From Beta vulgaris subsp. vulgaris (lineage: Eukaryota; Streptophyta; Magnoliopsida; Caryophyllales; Amaranthaceae), in assembly GCF_026745355.1 (NCBI RefSeq), contig NC_079206.1, forward strand, positions 41,027,536 through 41,091,535: a DNA stretch of 64,000 nt, written 5' to 3'. Position numbers and translations under genes: made by a program. A model generated the notes under the pieces. It did not search any database. It was not told the origin of the DNA and saw nothing but the letters and a program-made list of their open reading frames with translations. The number at the start of each line of letters is the position of its first letter. Position 1 is the stretch's first letter. This document shows, piece by piece, positions 1 through 12,600 of the stretch.

Positions 1-137
1 TAGAACAGTTCCAACTATGGGTGTTCCGTCATTTTCAACTACCCCAACTAAGGATTACTTCTGAGCGGTGTCAACTATGTATCATTTTTGCCAAATTTGG
101 TCCCAACAGGTCAATGACCTGCTACAACAGGTAAAAC
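1..137 (+). repeat. Left terminal inverted repeat
   Basis: This is the inverted counterpart of 5533-5660. The similarity runs from the first bases of the window to the LINE poly(T) near 141, with small indels and substitutions. Confidence 0.65.
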
Positions 138-289
138 GCGTTTTTTTTTTTACAATTCAAAGTATTTCTTGACAAAAAAAAAAAAAAAAACGATTACAGA
201 CAACACACCCAAAGGCAACAGGCTGCCTGATACAGAACCAATAGCACCAGACTAACTAACACTTGCACCTTACAATTAGATCATACAAT

Positions 290-3200
290 CAGTGTATCCC
301 TTTCTTGTTCACTACATCTACAAAACACTCTAAAAATGATATCCTTAGCAACATTGCTAGGTATCATTAGTATTTGATTAAAAGCCATATTATTCCTCTA
401 AATCCATATTGAATACAGACTATCAGTGTAGAGCATCACAAACACCTTATCCTTGCTCTTTTTACTTCTAGCTATTTTCATAGCAATTCTAAGCTCCTCC
501 ACAGCACCAACTTGAGCTTGACAATTGATATAGCCTAACATATTCTTCCATACTTCCTTGCTGTAGCTACAACTGAAAAAGAGATGATGAGTGGTTTCCA
601 GCTCCTAACCACATATCTTACAATAAGGGCAAACATTCATATCCCATTGGTGCACCCTAGATGCAGTTGCTAGCCTGTTTAGCAAGCTGAGCGACAAAAT
701 GAAAATGCTCTTTCGAGTGGCTTTGTTATTACACATCAATCTTTTCCAATCAACCCTCTCATTATCATCTTGAAGCTTTTTGTAAGTCTTTTTAATGTTG
801 AAAGTAAGAGGGGAGCTAATTGCACTCCATTCTCACACTCTTACCAATATGTCTCTAGAAGCTACAATCTTCTTGAACACCCAAGTAATGTTGCTTGTAA
901 TAGCAACATCGTGGACATTACTTCTCTTGATATAGTAGGCATTGACCCACCTCACCCAAAGCTTAAACTGTTTGAAAGCAATAGCCCATATCAACTTTAA
1001 CATAGCTGCTTTATTCCAATTAATTAACCATATTCACCACATTCAAACCACCAGCCGACTTTGGAAGTTAAATGAAAGACCAAGCCATTGGAGCCTTCCT
1101 TGAAAAATCCACAGTTCCAGTCCACAGGAACCTTCTACAAATAGTCTCCACTGCCTTAATTAACTTTTTAGGCAGGGGGAAGATTTGAGCCCGTAGTTTT
1201 GCATACTCCCTAGGATAGTTTTCACAAGCTGTAGTCTACTAGCATATGATAGAAAGTGAGACATCCACCCTTGAGCCCTTGCAGTGATTTTATCAATTAG
1301 AGGTTTACACTGAGAGAAGCTAAGTTTCTTGGTTGCAAGAGGAACTCCAAGATATCTGAAAGCTAAGGGGCCAATTGGCATTTGGATACAGGTAGCTATT
1401 TGAGTATCTTCCTCATGATTAATGTTAGAAAAATAAATGCAACTTTTCTCATTATTTGTCTCCAACCCTGAAGCCTTAGAAAATTTTCTAAAAGCTTCCA
1501 TCATTTTCCCTACTGAAATGTGATCTGCTCTCACAAACATAAGCAAATAATCTGCAAACATTAGGTGAGTCAGCTTGACTCTCTTGCATTTAGGATGATA
1601 ATTGAAGCCAGGTTGACCCCTCATACTCCCCAAACACCTACCAAGGTATTCCATATTGATTGCAAAGAGAAAAGGAGACAAGGGATCACCCTGTCTCAAT
1701 CCTTTCTGAGCATAAAAAGGCATGGTAGGAACTCCATTTAAAAGAATAGAGTATGAAACTGATTGAACACTGGCCTTAAGCCATTTAATATACTGAACAA
1801 GGAACCCCAACTCCTTCATCAAATGCTCCAGGAAGCACCACTCAACATAATCATAAGCTTTCTTAATATCCACTTTAATGACACATCTAGGAGACATATG
1901 ACTTCTGTTGTACCCTTTAATCAGTTCAGTGGCCAAAAGGATATTATCCACTGTCTGCCTACCAAGGATAAACCCAGCTTGAGAGAAATTCACCACTTCT
2001 GTAATAACTTGTTGAAGTCTATTGGTTAGGCTCTTAGAAATCAACTTGTAGATTACAGAGCAACATGCAATGGGTCTGAAATCTGTTGCATATATAACAT
2101 TATCAATCTTGGGCACTAAAGTAATGGAAGTGCTATTGACTGGTTTGTAGCAGACAACTGTATCAAAGAACTCCATAATACCATCATACACATCTTCTTT
2201 GATTATATGCCAATTTTTTTTTTATAAAGAAAACTGCATTAAAACCATCCAACCTAGAGGCCTTATTATCATCTGTATCAACTAAGGCTTTGTCAATTTC
2301 AGCATATGTTACATGTTGAGTTAATTTCTCACATGACTGATGAGTCAATCTTGGCCCACTTCTAACAACCCTTAGGTCAATGCCCTCCAGAGATTCAGCA
2401 TGAGTGCCCAGGAGCTTCTTGTTGAAAGGTGTAATTTTATCTTGAATATCTTGATGATCAGTCAACACCTCTCCCAAAGAGTTGTAGAGCAAGGAGATTT
2501 TATTTCTAGCATTTTTCATTTTTGTGGCAATGAAAAAGAACTTAGAGTTTGAATCTCCCATAGATAGCTAGGTAATTCTGGATTTTTGCCTTAAGATACA
2601 CTCATCTATATGAGAACATTTCTTCAATTGTTCCAGAGTGCCCTTCTCTTCATTTTGTATGTTACAGTCATACTGTGATGCAGGTAAAGCTTGTAACTCA
2701 GCAAGTTTTTTTTTCTAAGCTCTTCCATTTTAATGTGAGCTTTAGAAAATCTTTGTGGTATGGAAACCTTTAATGGCATGCTTAACTTCCTTCAACTTCT
2801 CCCAAAAATTCTTCATTTTATTGTTGCTATGAGTAGACTCCTAAGCCCTCTGAACTACTTCTTGAAAGCCATCTTGATCTGCTAGAAAGTTGAGGAATCT
2901 AAATGGTCTTCCCCCCTCCTACTGCTTACTAGTAAGAGTAAACATCAAAGGAGTATGAGCAAACACTCCAACAGGGAGATACTTAATCACAACATCAGAA
3001 ATAAGCAGAAATCCAAGCACAATTAACTATTGCTTTGTCAATTTTGCTCTGAATCCCGTCCCCACCAATACCTTTATTATTCCAAGAATAATAAACCCCA
3101 GAAGAGGGAGCTTCAGTTAACAGATGATCCTCCATGAAATTGCTAAAGTCAACTGTTTCAACTTGACTAACATCAGTACTCTACACTCTATCAGTTGCAT

Positions 3201-3390
3201 ATCTCACTACATTATAATCACCCATCAGAATACAGGGGGACTGAGTATTGGTAACAAAATTACTCAGTTCAAGCCATAGTGACTTCCTATCCTGGATAGT
3301 GTGTAGCCCATATATTGCTGCAAAAGTGAAAGAGATGGAGACCATTACTGGTTCGAACATTCACAATGATGAGCTGCTTAGACATGAAGT
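290..3390 (-). pseudogene. LINE ORF2 (endonuclease, reverse transcriptase, zf-RVT), broken
   Basis: From high to low coordinate: endonuclease remnants with the motif CILMGDYNVV near 3230; a run of 125 codons (2561-2184); the reverse transcriptase core of 343 codons (2191-1160) with KAYDYVEW and GLRQGDPLSPFLF; then a zf-RVT domain at ~720-450 with CPYCKICG and THHLFFSC, crossed by at least one stop. In the core the usual FADD active-site motif reads FADY, so a catalytic aspartate is missing. ORF2 would nick target DNA and copy the RNA. Frame changes near 2190, 1160 and through the endonuclease leave only fragments. Confidence 0.8.
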
Positions 3391-3394
3391 CTAC

Positions 3395-4414
3395 TCACAC
3401 TCTAGCTTTATTCTTAAACCAGTCTAACCAAATCCTGCCTCTAGGAGAACAATCATAGTTGCGAACCCAACTCCACTTATCACCAAACTTCTTATGAATT
3501 TTCAATTTACTATGTTGCCTAACCCTTGTTTTCAAAAGTGCACAAACGGTAACGGTAACCATTTGGCATTTCTTACAAAAAGGAGGTAGCCAGTCAAACA
3601 CCACTTTTTGATTAAAGACCTGCCCATTAGGATCCTTTGCTGCCACTTTCCTAGGGATTTTTTGGGTGACATCTAATTCAATCAGAACACGCGCAAAAGA
3701 GACCCTCAGCCCCTTGCTAGTACACTCATCGGCATATAAAGGTACACCAAGAATACTCTCAATTCTACTTAATGAATCATCTCCCTAGTAACTTAAAGGC
3801 AGATTTGGGAACTTAACCCAAGTAGGTATCACTTTTAGAGTTTCATCATGAAAGTAAAAATTTGCACACCAATGTTTGATAATCATTGGTTTCCCATAGA
3901 ACAAATGAGTTTCTGTATACAACACATTATCTCGTTCCTCCCTAGATTTCAGTCTAACAATGAAGAAACCTTCATCATGCTTAGAAATAGTTGGTTCCTC
4001 TTTACAACCCCACTGAGAGTTGATATATTGAGAAATGGAGTTTAGCGTAGGGTTTTGCCCCACCACATACACCACAACATCATTCACCCAGCATTCACTT
4101 TGTTTTGCAATCTCTAGCTTATCCAATTTCGCAACTCTAACACCATTTACAATTACTGGAGCTACAAATTTTAAACCCATACCTTTGTCGAAGATCCTAT
4201 TTTGAGCTGTGAAATTCTTCCATTTCAGCTGCGTAGTATGCACGTGGTTACCTTTCTTAGCAATTTCCGTCGTCGGAGCTTCTATCGGGTTGCCCTTTAC
4301 CACAGACTCTATAGTTACTGTTCCATTCGTTTCCTCCACAGATTCCGTCACAAGTTTCTCTTTTGCAACTTGTTCCCCAATACTAGAGCTCCCCGGAGTC
4401 ATTGAGCTGCTCAC
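3395..4414 (-). pseudogene. LINE ORF1 (DUF4283 / zinc-knuckle protein), broken
   Basis: An open frame of 209 codons starts at 4414. Its second half (residues ~70-205) resembles the DUF4283 domain of plant L1 ORF1 proteins and ends around WVKFPNLPLSY. A stop near 3785 ends this frame. The sequence continues to about 3395 with more ORF1-like residues, including LPPFCKKCQ, the start of a CCHC knuckle whose His position is lost. ORF1 proteins bind LINE RNA. This copy cannot make a full product as read. Confidence 0.7.
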
Positions 4415-4589
4415 CTGGCATGAATTCTTCTTTTTCTGTCCCGTAACATGTCGTCGGCGTAGGATAGTATCTCAACTTATCGTGCGCCAGCAGAGGGTTT
4501 TAGGAGGGTTGTTTCATTTAGTGATTTGTGATTGCATTTTTTTAGGAGGGTTTTTTTTCTTTTTTTTGCCATAACCTTTTTTATTTTTT

Positions 4590-5532
4590 TCGCCACAACC
4601 TTTTTCTTGTTCCTCCTCCCCCTCTTTCTCACTCCTCCATCCACCATCTCCTTCTCTCTCCTACCCTCCCTCGTTATTGGTTCTGGGTTTCCTTCCTCTT
4701 CTCCGTCCTTGCTGCTGTCGGAGTCTGTAGTGGTGCTTCTGCCCCAATTTGCTCAAATTTACATTGTTGTTTGTATCAACCTAATCAAACAAATCCTCCC
4801 TATAAAATATTATGATTTTTTTTTAAAAAAAAACCTTCATAAATTGGAGGTCAATTAGGTTGTAGGAAGTTGACAGCAAATTATAGAGGCCGCTCAAGAT
4901 GACTTGTGTCCACCAATACCAAAGTTTTTATTCATGTTTTGAAAACCAAAAATACACTCGAAAAATGACCCACATCTAGATTTACAGTTCTAGACCAGCT
5001 CTAAGGAAATGCTTCTAGGTTACGTAATTTTGACCTCACATGTGGATTCACATACTCATGGACCGAAATTATCAAATATTTAAATATAATGGATATCAGA
5101 ACCCTGAATGTTGAAACAGAAATCAACAAAGAGAGAACTTCATGGTTTCACGATAAATTTAGCATAAGACGCATTTTAGAAATTATTTATTTTATGTTCG
5201 TTTGTAGAATCATCAAGCTTAGTAATGCTTGTAGGAGGAAGCTATGAATTTGTAAGAATATAAGATGGTTAACGTTGCAGCCATTGGGTTGTTTCACTGC
5301 CATTGGTGTTCCCCGTTGTGTGTGTTGGTTGGGGAGGGGTGTGACAGGGGGATGCAGGGGAGGGGAAAGGGTAGTAGAGGAGGGGGAATGGGAAAGGGAT
5401 TTCGAGGGTGGTTGGGGAAGGGGGTGGGAGAATGAGGGGTGGGAGAATGAGGGGTGGCAGGGGAAGAAGGTGGTAGGAGAGAGAAAAAGGATAAAGGAAA
5501 CTAAATTAAAAATTATAAACAAAATTTAACCT
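4590..5532. other. Inner part of the long-TIR element, C/T- and G/A-rich arms
   Basis: There is no gene here. The segment is pyrimidine-rich at 4600-4740 and purine/G-rich at 5330-5500, where a 17-bp unit with GTGGGAGAATGAGGGG occurs twice in a row (about 5425-5460). The open frames are low-complexity products of this composition. Confidence 0.5.
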
Positions 5533-5660
5533 ATTAAACAGGTAACCAGTCAGCAGGGACCAATTTTGGCAAAAATGATGCATAATTGGGACCTCTCAGA
5601 AATAATCCTTAGTAGGCGCTGAAAATGGCGGAAGGCCCAAAGTTGGGATTGTTCCTATCA
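5533..5660 (-). repeat. Right terminal inverted repeat
   Basis: This is the inverted counterpart of 1-137, matching through GGTCCC and the ACTAAGGATTA block. The boundary on the 5660 side is set by where similarity to the left arm ends at the window edge. Confidence 0.65.
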
Positions 5661-6145
5661 ACTTTAAAATGCGGTTTTGAAGACAAATATAGATACATTT
5701 CTTGATGGTAACGTTGTTTTCAACAAGTTTAACTAATATGACAAAAGTCCAACCGAGTTGAAATTCCCTGCCACGAATAATGCTTTGACCCGAAGCGCGA
5801 CCCGAAAAGAAAAGGTGTACATGACGTAACCAATATCAAGTTTCAGCCGAGTCGATGCCAGATTCCTTAAAAACCGAAATTAATTGAACCCACTGAAAAT
5901 AACTATTTAACTTATCGTAGTAAGAAAAAATGGGTCAAATCCAAAGACAAATGGAAACTAAATAGAACTGAACTGAAAATTGAATTAACTCTATGGATTT
6001 AAACTAAAACCGAAAAAATTTAAACTGAATCAATTAAGTTTGAAAAAACAAATTGAGGTAACTGAACTGAAGTCATCTAATTGTTTGGTTTGGACCAAGA
6101 ATAAACTGGTTAACGAAATTGACATCTTTACTGATGACTATAAAA
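5661..6145. other. Unannotated AT-rich spacer
   Basis: I see no gene, RNA or clear repeat here. Confidence 0.5.
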
Positions 6146-6330
6146 GCTCAATCCTAGGTCTAGTTTGCAACTCTATGTAACCCCTAGTCGAGTTTTAGGG
6201 TTATAAAATCTCAATCCATACCCTAGGTCTAGTTTGCATCTCCTTGTAAGCCTTAGTCAAGTCTTCAGACTATACAATCCCAATCCTAGGTTTAGTTTTC
6301 ATCTCTATGTAAGCTCTAGTTAAATCCAAT
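6146..6330. repeat. Three-copy tandem repeat, ~65-75 bp unit
   Basis: A unit with the core CCTAGGTCTAGTTTGCA, followed by TATGTAA or TTGTAAG and TAGT(C)AAGT-like bases, occurs three times with substitutions at about 6150, 6225 and 6290. Its function is unknown. Confidence 0.6.
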
Positions 6331-6870
6331 TCCAGACCCCTATAGGATGAAGTCCAAACTCTAAACCCATTAATCTTATGGTCTAGCATGCTTGCTCTAA
6401 ATGTTAGTTCAAAGTCTATGTAACCCCTACACCAAAGAGTGCCCCTTTTGAGATTTCCCATATTTGATTCATCGTCCTCTTCATTGCTTCGAGATTAAAT
6501 GAGTCAAAATGTTCCCTTCCGGCGAGAGACTTAGCCAACTCTTTGCCATCAGTCCCTTCATCAAACGCAAGAACATGAGCTTCGTCCTTTGTAATCCATA
6601 AACTAGCACACTGACAACAATTTCATCAACAATAATAGTTGACAATAATCCCGAAGAGGAATTAAAGGCTCAAATATCGGAATTTTTGTTGGAAAAACTA
6701 ATACTTCTTACTCAATCCCTAGTCACCTAGAGAGAGACTTTGTTATCACAAACCTTCTAATAGTTAGTCGTTAATTACATGTATATGATCCTAATTCTCT
6801 CTTCGGGTTGCTCCACGATAGTATTGAGGCAGTTGAGCTTTGGACTTGAAAATATTTTATATAGTAAAAT
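6331..6870. other. Unannotated spacer
   Basis: I see only short open frames without recognisable similarity, and no RNA gene. Confidence 0.45.
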
Positions 6871-6874
6871 TGGA

Positions 6875-6963
6875 TTTTAATAATCCAACCATTTAGTAGC
6901 TTTCATTGGTTATGAGTAAATTTTTGAATAATCCAATCATTTAGCAACTTTCATTGGTTATGA
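6875..6963. repeat. Two-copy direct repeat next to a TIR element
   Basis: A ~42-bp unit containing AATCCAA, CATTTAG and CTTTCATTGGTTATGA occurs at 6875-6915 and again at 6921-6963. A third, weaker match lies inside the adjoining TIR at ~6992, so the pair may be a duplicated piece of the element end. Confidence 0.55.
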
Positions 6964-7919
6964 CTTAAAACATTCCCACTTATGAGTTATTTTTGAATAG
7001 TCCAACCTTTTGGTGGGATCTTCTCGTAATGGTCCTTCACGTTTGATAACTGGCATAATAGGTCAACTGTGACACGTATCACACTTTCATTAGTTAGACC
7101 TTCCTTTCCTTCTCTTCCTACATAACCAGCACCACCTAGCCACCACTCCCACCACCTTATGCATCCTCCTACCCCACCCCACCCCAACCCCACCACTCAC
7201 CCGGCACCCACACCTATAGTAAACGTTTTGCAATCACCCTTGCCCCTCATAAGCAGCCAACCCCCCACCCCAACCTTTGTCTCTCACCCCCGTCATCCCT
7301 CCGCCCTTTCGCCTTCACCTCATTCCCCCGTCGCCCCTCTCCTCTCCCTTCATCTCTTTCCACCCCTTACATCCCTTAACATTTCGCCCAGCCCCACAAT
7401 CCCCCCATGCTCCCCAAGAAGGCTCCCCCCTCGAGTTTTCCCGGCACCACCACTGATAACAACGACGACCACTACCACAACAACCACCACGACAAATACG
7501 ACGCAATTTGAGGATAGAGAGAGAAAGAGGAGAGAAAGGAGAAATAAAGAAAGGTGGTAAGGCGAGATGTGGAGCGATCAGAGGTGATACTGCCAAGGCG
7601 ACGGTGGTGGCAATCTGGCACTGAAAAAAGAGGGTGAATGTGTTTTGCTATGGGTGCGGCTAGACCATCATGCTCTCTTGAGCAAATTTTTTGGCTTTAG
7701 GTGGTAGAGGGATAGTGATTGGCTGGGGTTCTGGTGAATGGGATGGGGACCAGTGGAAGGGACGGGTGGTCAAACTAGATATAGAGGTGGAGGGGGAGGA
7801 GAGAGAAATGAGTAAGAAGAGGGGCAACAAATTACCTAAAGATTTGTGGACCATTATGAGAAGATACCACCAAAAAGTTGGATTATTAAAAAAAAACTCG
7901 TAAGTGGGACTGTTTTAAG
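6964..7919. mobile_element. Non-autonomous TIR element, ~0.96 kb
   Basis: Bases 6964-7040 and 7842-7919 are inverted repeats of ~77 bp with mismatches, both starting CTTAAAACA in the outward-in direction and sharing TCCCACTTA and GATCTTCTC-like blocks. The interior is C-rich on plus (7140-7480) and purine-rich at 7690-7820, with low-complexity open frames only. No matching target duplication is obvious, so the superfamily is unassigned. Confidence 0.65.
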
Positions 7920-8129
7920 ATTGAATATAGTTGGGATTTGAGTTCCACACTCTCTGATTTAGTTCAGTGAATTTGATGGTAATAGTTCGGGAAATTTGGA
8001 CCGGAGTCCCTTCTGCTATGCTTAAACCATTGTAGCCTTGTCAGGAGAATATGCACCGTTATATGTTGTGCTTACTGTGAAAGTTTAGCATCAAAGTTAT
8101 TCGCTTTGTTTACCCCAAATCTATCTTTA

Positions 8130-8290
8130 GTTTGTAAACCCTTCGAGACATGCATATAGTGAAGTTGACGCCAAAGAAGAGCACCAAAAAAGGCAACACT
8201 ACAAAAACAATGGTTTAGCAACCCTTTCAGACACGTCTTTAGAGAAGTTGACCCCAAAAAAAGAGTACCACAAAAGTCAATGCTACAAAA
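8130..8290. repeat. Two-copy tandem duplication, ~82 bp unit
   Basis: Units at about 8130-8207 and 8212-8290 share GAAGTTGAC, CACAA/CACCAA and GCAACACTACAAAA or close variants. No coding capacity is apparent. Confidence 0.65.
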
Positions 8291-8460
8291 CTCATCTATG
8301 AGTTCAAAAAAAACAAGTCAACCAACAAATATTCAAGCAAAAAAAAGCACTGGTCGAGGTGGAAGAAAAGATCGTTTATGAATATACTTCTTTTTTAATT
8401 TGCTCGAATAGTTTCTGGACATATATTAGTACACTATACATTCATTTTGGTGATAACCAA

Positions 8461-8660
8461 AATTGTGTTTGGTCATTACCTTATGAATGTGTGATGGGTT
8501 CGATGATGCAATATCTTCAGGCCGAAGTTGTAGTAAGTATACAAATGAGTTGGACACTCTGAATTGAGGTCATTGTTTTCATGCTAAAGTTGTGTTTGGC
8601 CATTGTCTTATATGTCGATTATGAAGTTGTAACAAGTAAACAAATGAGTTGGATACCCTT
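8461..8660. repeat. Diverged tandem duplication, ~110 bp spacing
   Basis: Two segments share TTGTGTTTGG(T/C)CATT at the start and ACAAATGAGTTGGA at the end (8461-8558 and 8587-8656). Internal indels separate the copies. Confidence 0.5.
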
Positions 8661-9654
8661 CCCTTTTCTTTTGCTTCGTTTTTCGTCTAAGTGTTCGCAT
8701 TGAGGACAATGTGAATTTTGGCTTGGGGAAGGATATCACTTCGTGCATGTTAGTTACGTACTAGTTTAGATATATTACTTTAGTAAGATTGTTACATGTT
8801 TTGTACCACTCATTAGGGTGGGAGTTTAATTGTATCGGGAAAAAATGTACTGCCTTCTTACTTGCATTAGAATTTTGTCTTTCATATCATGGTTTGCATC
8901 AATGGGATTATTGCTAGCACTTTTTGAGAATCTTGCTGATATTTCACTACACATCATAAGCTTCATTCATATTAATCCTATGAGCTCACACATTGTAGCA
9001 CAAGTTGGACAACGCATTCCAATTCCATGTAAGATTAGGGTTGGGCTGACCCTAAGGGGGAATAGGAGAATTAGTTCTCCTAACTAGCCTATGACTCTTC
9101 TATTATATATTGGATAATATTAGAATTTAGGTGATCTATTCATTAAAAGTTTCGTTTCATATAAAAGAGAAAGTGAATCATTAAACTATTCCCTCTAAAC
9201 CGACACCTATACCATCAAAAGCAAGAGAATTTATTCTTTTCCGTTATAGCAGACGTTGGTGTTCAACTGGTGCTCGTGGGCTGATTAGAAGAGCAACACT
9301 TAGGGATCTCGAATCTTCAAAGCTTGCATACAACAGAGAAATCACGCTACAGATGTTTGATATTTAATTCCTATTGAATGATTCATATAATTGATTATGT
9401 TTGCGATATGTTCTTACAGATATTACATATATTCAGAATTTCATGAAAAATGAGGTTTAAGATATTACCATTCCTGATTTTCATTTCAAAATGATGTTAA
9501 GGGTAGGTGCTTCTATTCATTTTCTGCAACTTCCATTATTAGGAAGGATATCACAAAATTAGATATTGTGAAAAATGTGCTACATTTGTGACAAATCGAC
9601 CTTGATCTCTCGGAAGTTCAATAACATAGGTTGATCGAATTGCATAATTCAGAT
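8661..9654. other. Spacer with a polypurine-tract-like remnant
   Basis: The segment CATTGAGGACAATGTGAA followed by GGCTTGGGGAAGG (8696-8740) resembles the sequence before the 3' LTR in plant Athila/Tat-type Gypsy elements. I found no LTR pair or protein domain around it, so this is only a possible fossil. The rest is the region 3' of the MATE gene. Confidence 0.3.
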
Positions 9655-12600
9655 TCATGACACTGATTCTACAGGCAAAATTGCTTCCCCATCGTACACT
9701 CTTTCTCTTGCCCGCTTTGCCTGAGACATAAATATAAGCTTAGTCACCTATACCACAAGAAACAAGAGGAAGGAAAAATAGGTATACGTGTATGGTGGTT
9801 TGGAAGTTATACTTCTTCTTCCCAGTTTATTGTAATGGTAAGGACGAACAGTGACACGGTTTGAACAATCAACGCACAAATGATCCCCAGCCACAAACCC
9901 TATGTTGATTATAAACAAGAATGTACATAAGATAATTAGTATAAAGCTAATCATAAGTATAATCTATCATGCATTGTCTAAAATACAATCAGAAAATGTT
10001 ATAAACAATAGGTAATTATGTCAAAACAATGATAAACATTTTGTATAACCTACCTTGTAAGGCTATGTTAAGTTCACCTTATTTTTGCTTATTTCAGATC
10101 TAATCAGATCATATCAGATCAGACTAAATAAGTACAGATCAGATCAGATTAGTTTAAATCAGATCAGATCATGCTTATATTTAAAAACTCATTATTACTA
10201 TTAATACTATTATTTACTAGTACATCTGTTCAAAAGGATTATTATTGTTGCTGTTGTACGTATTAATTATAAATATTGATAATTATTATTAATCTCGTTG
10301 TTATCATTATAAATATTTTTGTTATTATTATTTTAAGTTATTTTGTTGTTATTAAATAATATAAAATTAAAAGCGACATGTTAAGAACATAAGATTGACA
10401 CAAAAATAAGAAATATATAAAATATGATAGCTCAAATTCATGAAAACGAAACTATTAAGTTCGGATTACATTTCAAAATAAGCTAAGTACGATATACAAA
10501 TTATAAATTTAGATCCGGTATACCTCTTCCTACCGAATTCCAAATCTCTCTAGTTATTTGAAGTTGCACGTTATCCATTTCTTTCTTGCGCAAGGCATAG
10601 TTGTTTGTATATCTTATTTTATTTTATATGGAAAAAAAGAGTTGAATATGCCGATTTCTCAAGTGTGAAATATTTTTTTTTAAGGAAAAGTGTGAAACAT
10701 TTTATAATTGCTCTTATAAATTAATGACTTGGGTTATATAATTATTTTTAGTAATAATAATTATTATTATTATGATTATAATTATTGTTGTTGTTATTAT
10801 AATAATGATAATGATAATAATTATTTTTAATAAAAGTTGTGTAAAAGTTGTGATAGAAATAGAATGATAATAATAGTAATACTATAAATAAGATTTTATA
10901 ATATATCGCATAATAATGAATTACAAAGTGTTATTATAATAATAATATATTTTATAAAAGAAAAGATCTTGTAAATCAGATCAGTTCAGATTAGAAAATT
11001 TCAGGTGAACTAAACATAGTCTAATTGTTGCAAGTCACTACTTTACACTAGATAGGATGGGGTTGATTCTTTCTCCAAAGTTGAACGGTCGTGTGGCCAT
11101 GTGCATAAAATCGAAGACATTTTTTTCTAGTGAGCGACTAAATATCGTCCTAAATTTTTCCTAATATCACCTTAAATACATAAAGGGCCAACCCTTTATG
11201 TATTTCCCCATTCTCTCCCATTCCATCTCATTCCTCCCCTTACCTCGCTTTCTTTTTCCTCCCTTCCCTCCATCTTTCCTTCCCAAAATCTCACCTTCAA
11301 TTGGATTATCATCAGCCTCGCCCCTGTCAATTGTTCCTGATCAGACTAGTCAGTCGCTCTATTTTAAAAAAGTGTTGTTTATTTTTAAGAATAGAGTTTT
11401 TTGCGGGACCCAGGGTAATAAGACATTTTATGGAGATATATCTCACTATATTTTTTTTGTAGAGATATACCAACCTAAATTTAGGTTTTGTTAAAAGGTA
11501 CCAAAAATACTATTATTTTTGGCAAAAAAGTCAAATTTTCGTCCTTTGACTTGATAAAAACTTGCGAGTGAGCTACAAAGTGACAGTGTGTAAGTTGGAG
11601 GAAAATGGATCTAATAAAAGCAATTGAATATCACGCACTATAAAAAAATAAATTAAGCATATTCTGGCAAAAATCTCTTATATAAATTTCCTAACAAAAC
11701 AATTGTTATTTAGTTATGAATGCGTATATATCGGGAGGAGGTGATACTTACCTTTCCACCAATGTGCAACACAAAAGCTAGCAGAATAGCAGTAGGTATG
11801 CCAAAGATATAATACGATCCCAGGTTGATAAATGCTCCAATTGTCTGGGACCCACAACCTCTGACAATACCTGATATTTTACAACAATGGAGACCAATAA
11901 TGGTTAGGAAAACCATTCTGAATGAAATAAAGATGAGAGCCATATTAGGTTTCTTAGAGCTTTTACCTGAAAGAACAGATTGAAGTGCATCTAGGAAGTT
12001 CGATACCGCAAGCAAAGGCAATATTACAGCTACATATCTGACCACTTCTTCTTCATTGCTATAAGCATAGCCCCAAATATTGCGTATCAAGATCACCACG
12101 GTTCCAACTAAAACGCCCTCGCTAATGGCAAGCAACAAAACAACTGATACTGCTAATCGTGCTGCTTGAGGGCGCCCTGCTCCTAATTCGTTCGAAACTC
12201 GAGTACTACCCAAATTTACAAGGAAAACACATCATGAGCCACATATGTACATTGTAGTTCACTTCATTAGGAAATTGCAGGGGAGGAACTCGAGTACTAC
12301 CTCAGATCATTGAAAAAAGGATAATTTTTATTGGTAATCTCGTGTTTTCGTAATTTATATTTAGCAATCAAATGACCCTGTAATATTACTTATTCTATAA
12401 CCTAACAACAATGATGAATATTGTATATATTTTCCATATTATCACTGAATCACAGATTTGCACAAGAAAAATACAAATATAGACATATAGTACAAAATCT
12501 TCACATAGCCGAACAAGCATGCATCAATTTGATTGGTCGTGTATTGTTTTCTTGTATAGTTTATAAAATTTCTTTTGAATTTTTTTCTCGAATGAAACTG

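Larger units (their letters stand above)
141..4560 (-). mobile_element. L1-type LINE retrotransposon, decayed
   Basis: On the minus strand this holds the usual plant L1 order: ORF1 with a DUF4283-like domain and a zinc-knuckle remnant, then ORF2 with an apurinic endonuclease remnant, reverse transcriptase and a C-terminal zf-RVT zinc-binding domain. The low-coordinate end is a T-tract at about 141-151, as expected for the poly(A) tail of a minus-strand element. It sits inside the left TIR arm of another transposon. Many stops and frameshifts and a lost catalytic Asp show it is dead. The 5' end near 4560 is approximate, and I could not define a target duplication. Confidence 0.85.
1..5660. mobile_element. 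Long-TIR non-autonomous DNA transposon, split by a LINE
   Basis: The first ~137 bases and bases 5533-5660 are imperfect inverted copies of each other; both contain ACTAAGGATTA and CATCATTTTTGCCAAA or one-base variants. Inward of each arm is a pyrimidine-rich stretch (4600-4740 on plus, 5330-5500 on minus), so the inverted arms seem to continue beyond the LINE that splits the left one. Without the LINE the element is about 1.2 kb and encodes nothing recognisable. Long TIRs suggest a Mutator-like or foldback element; the family is inferred. The window begins inside or at the edge of the left TIR, so the target duplication cannot be checked. Confidence 0.6.

Noticed and set aside
4209..4858. Plus-strand open frames over the LINE 5' region
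   Set aside because: They are shadows of LINE ORF1 on the other strand and of a T/C-rich tract.
7159..7560. Open frame of 133 codons, Pro/Thr-rich
   Set aside because: It lies inside a TIR element in C-rich low-complexity DNA; no domain, splice sites or family resemblance.
11198..11494. Open frame of 98 codons in MATE intron 6
   Set aside because: Low-complexity Phe/Pro/Ser start, within a well-supported intron; no similarity recognised.
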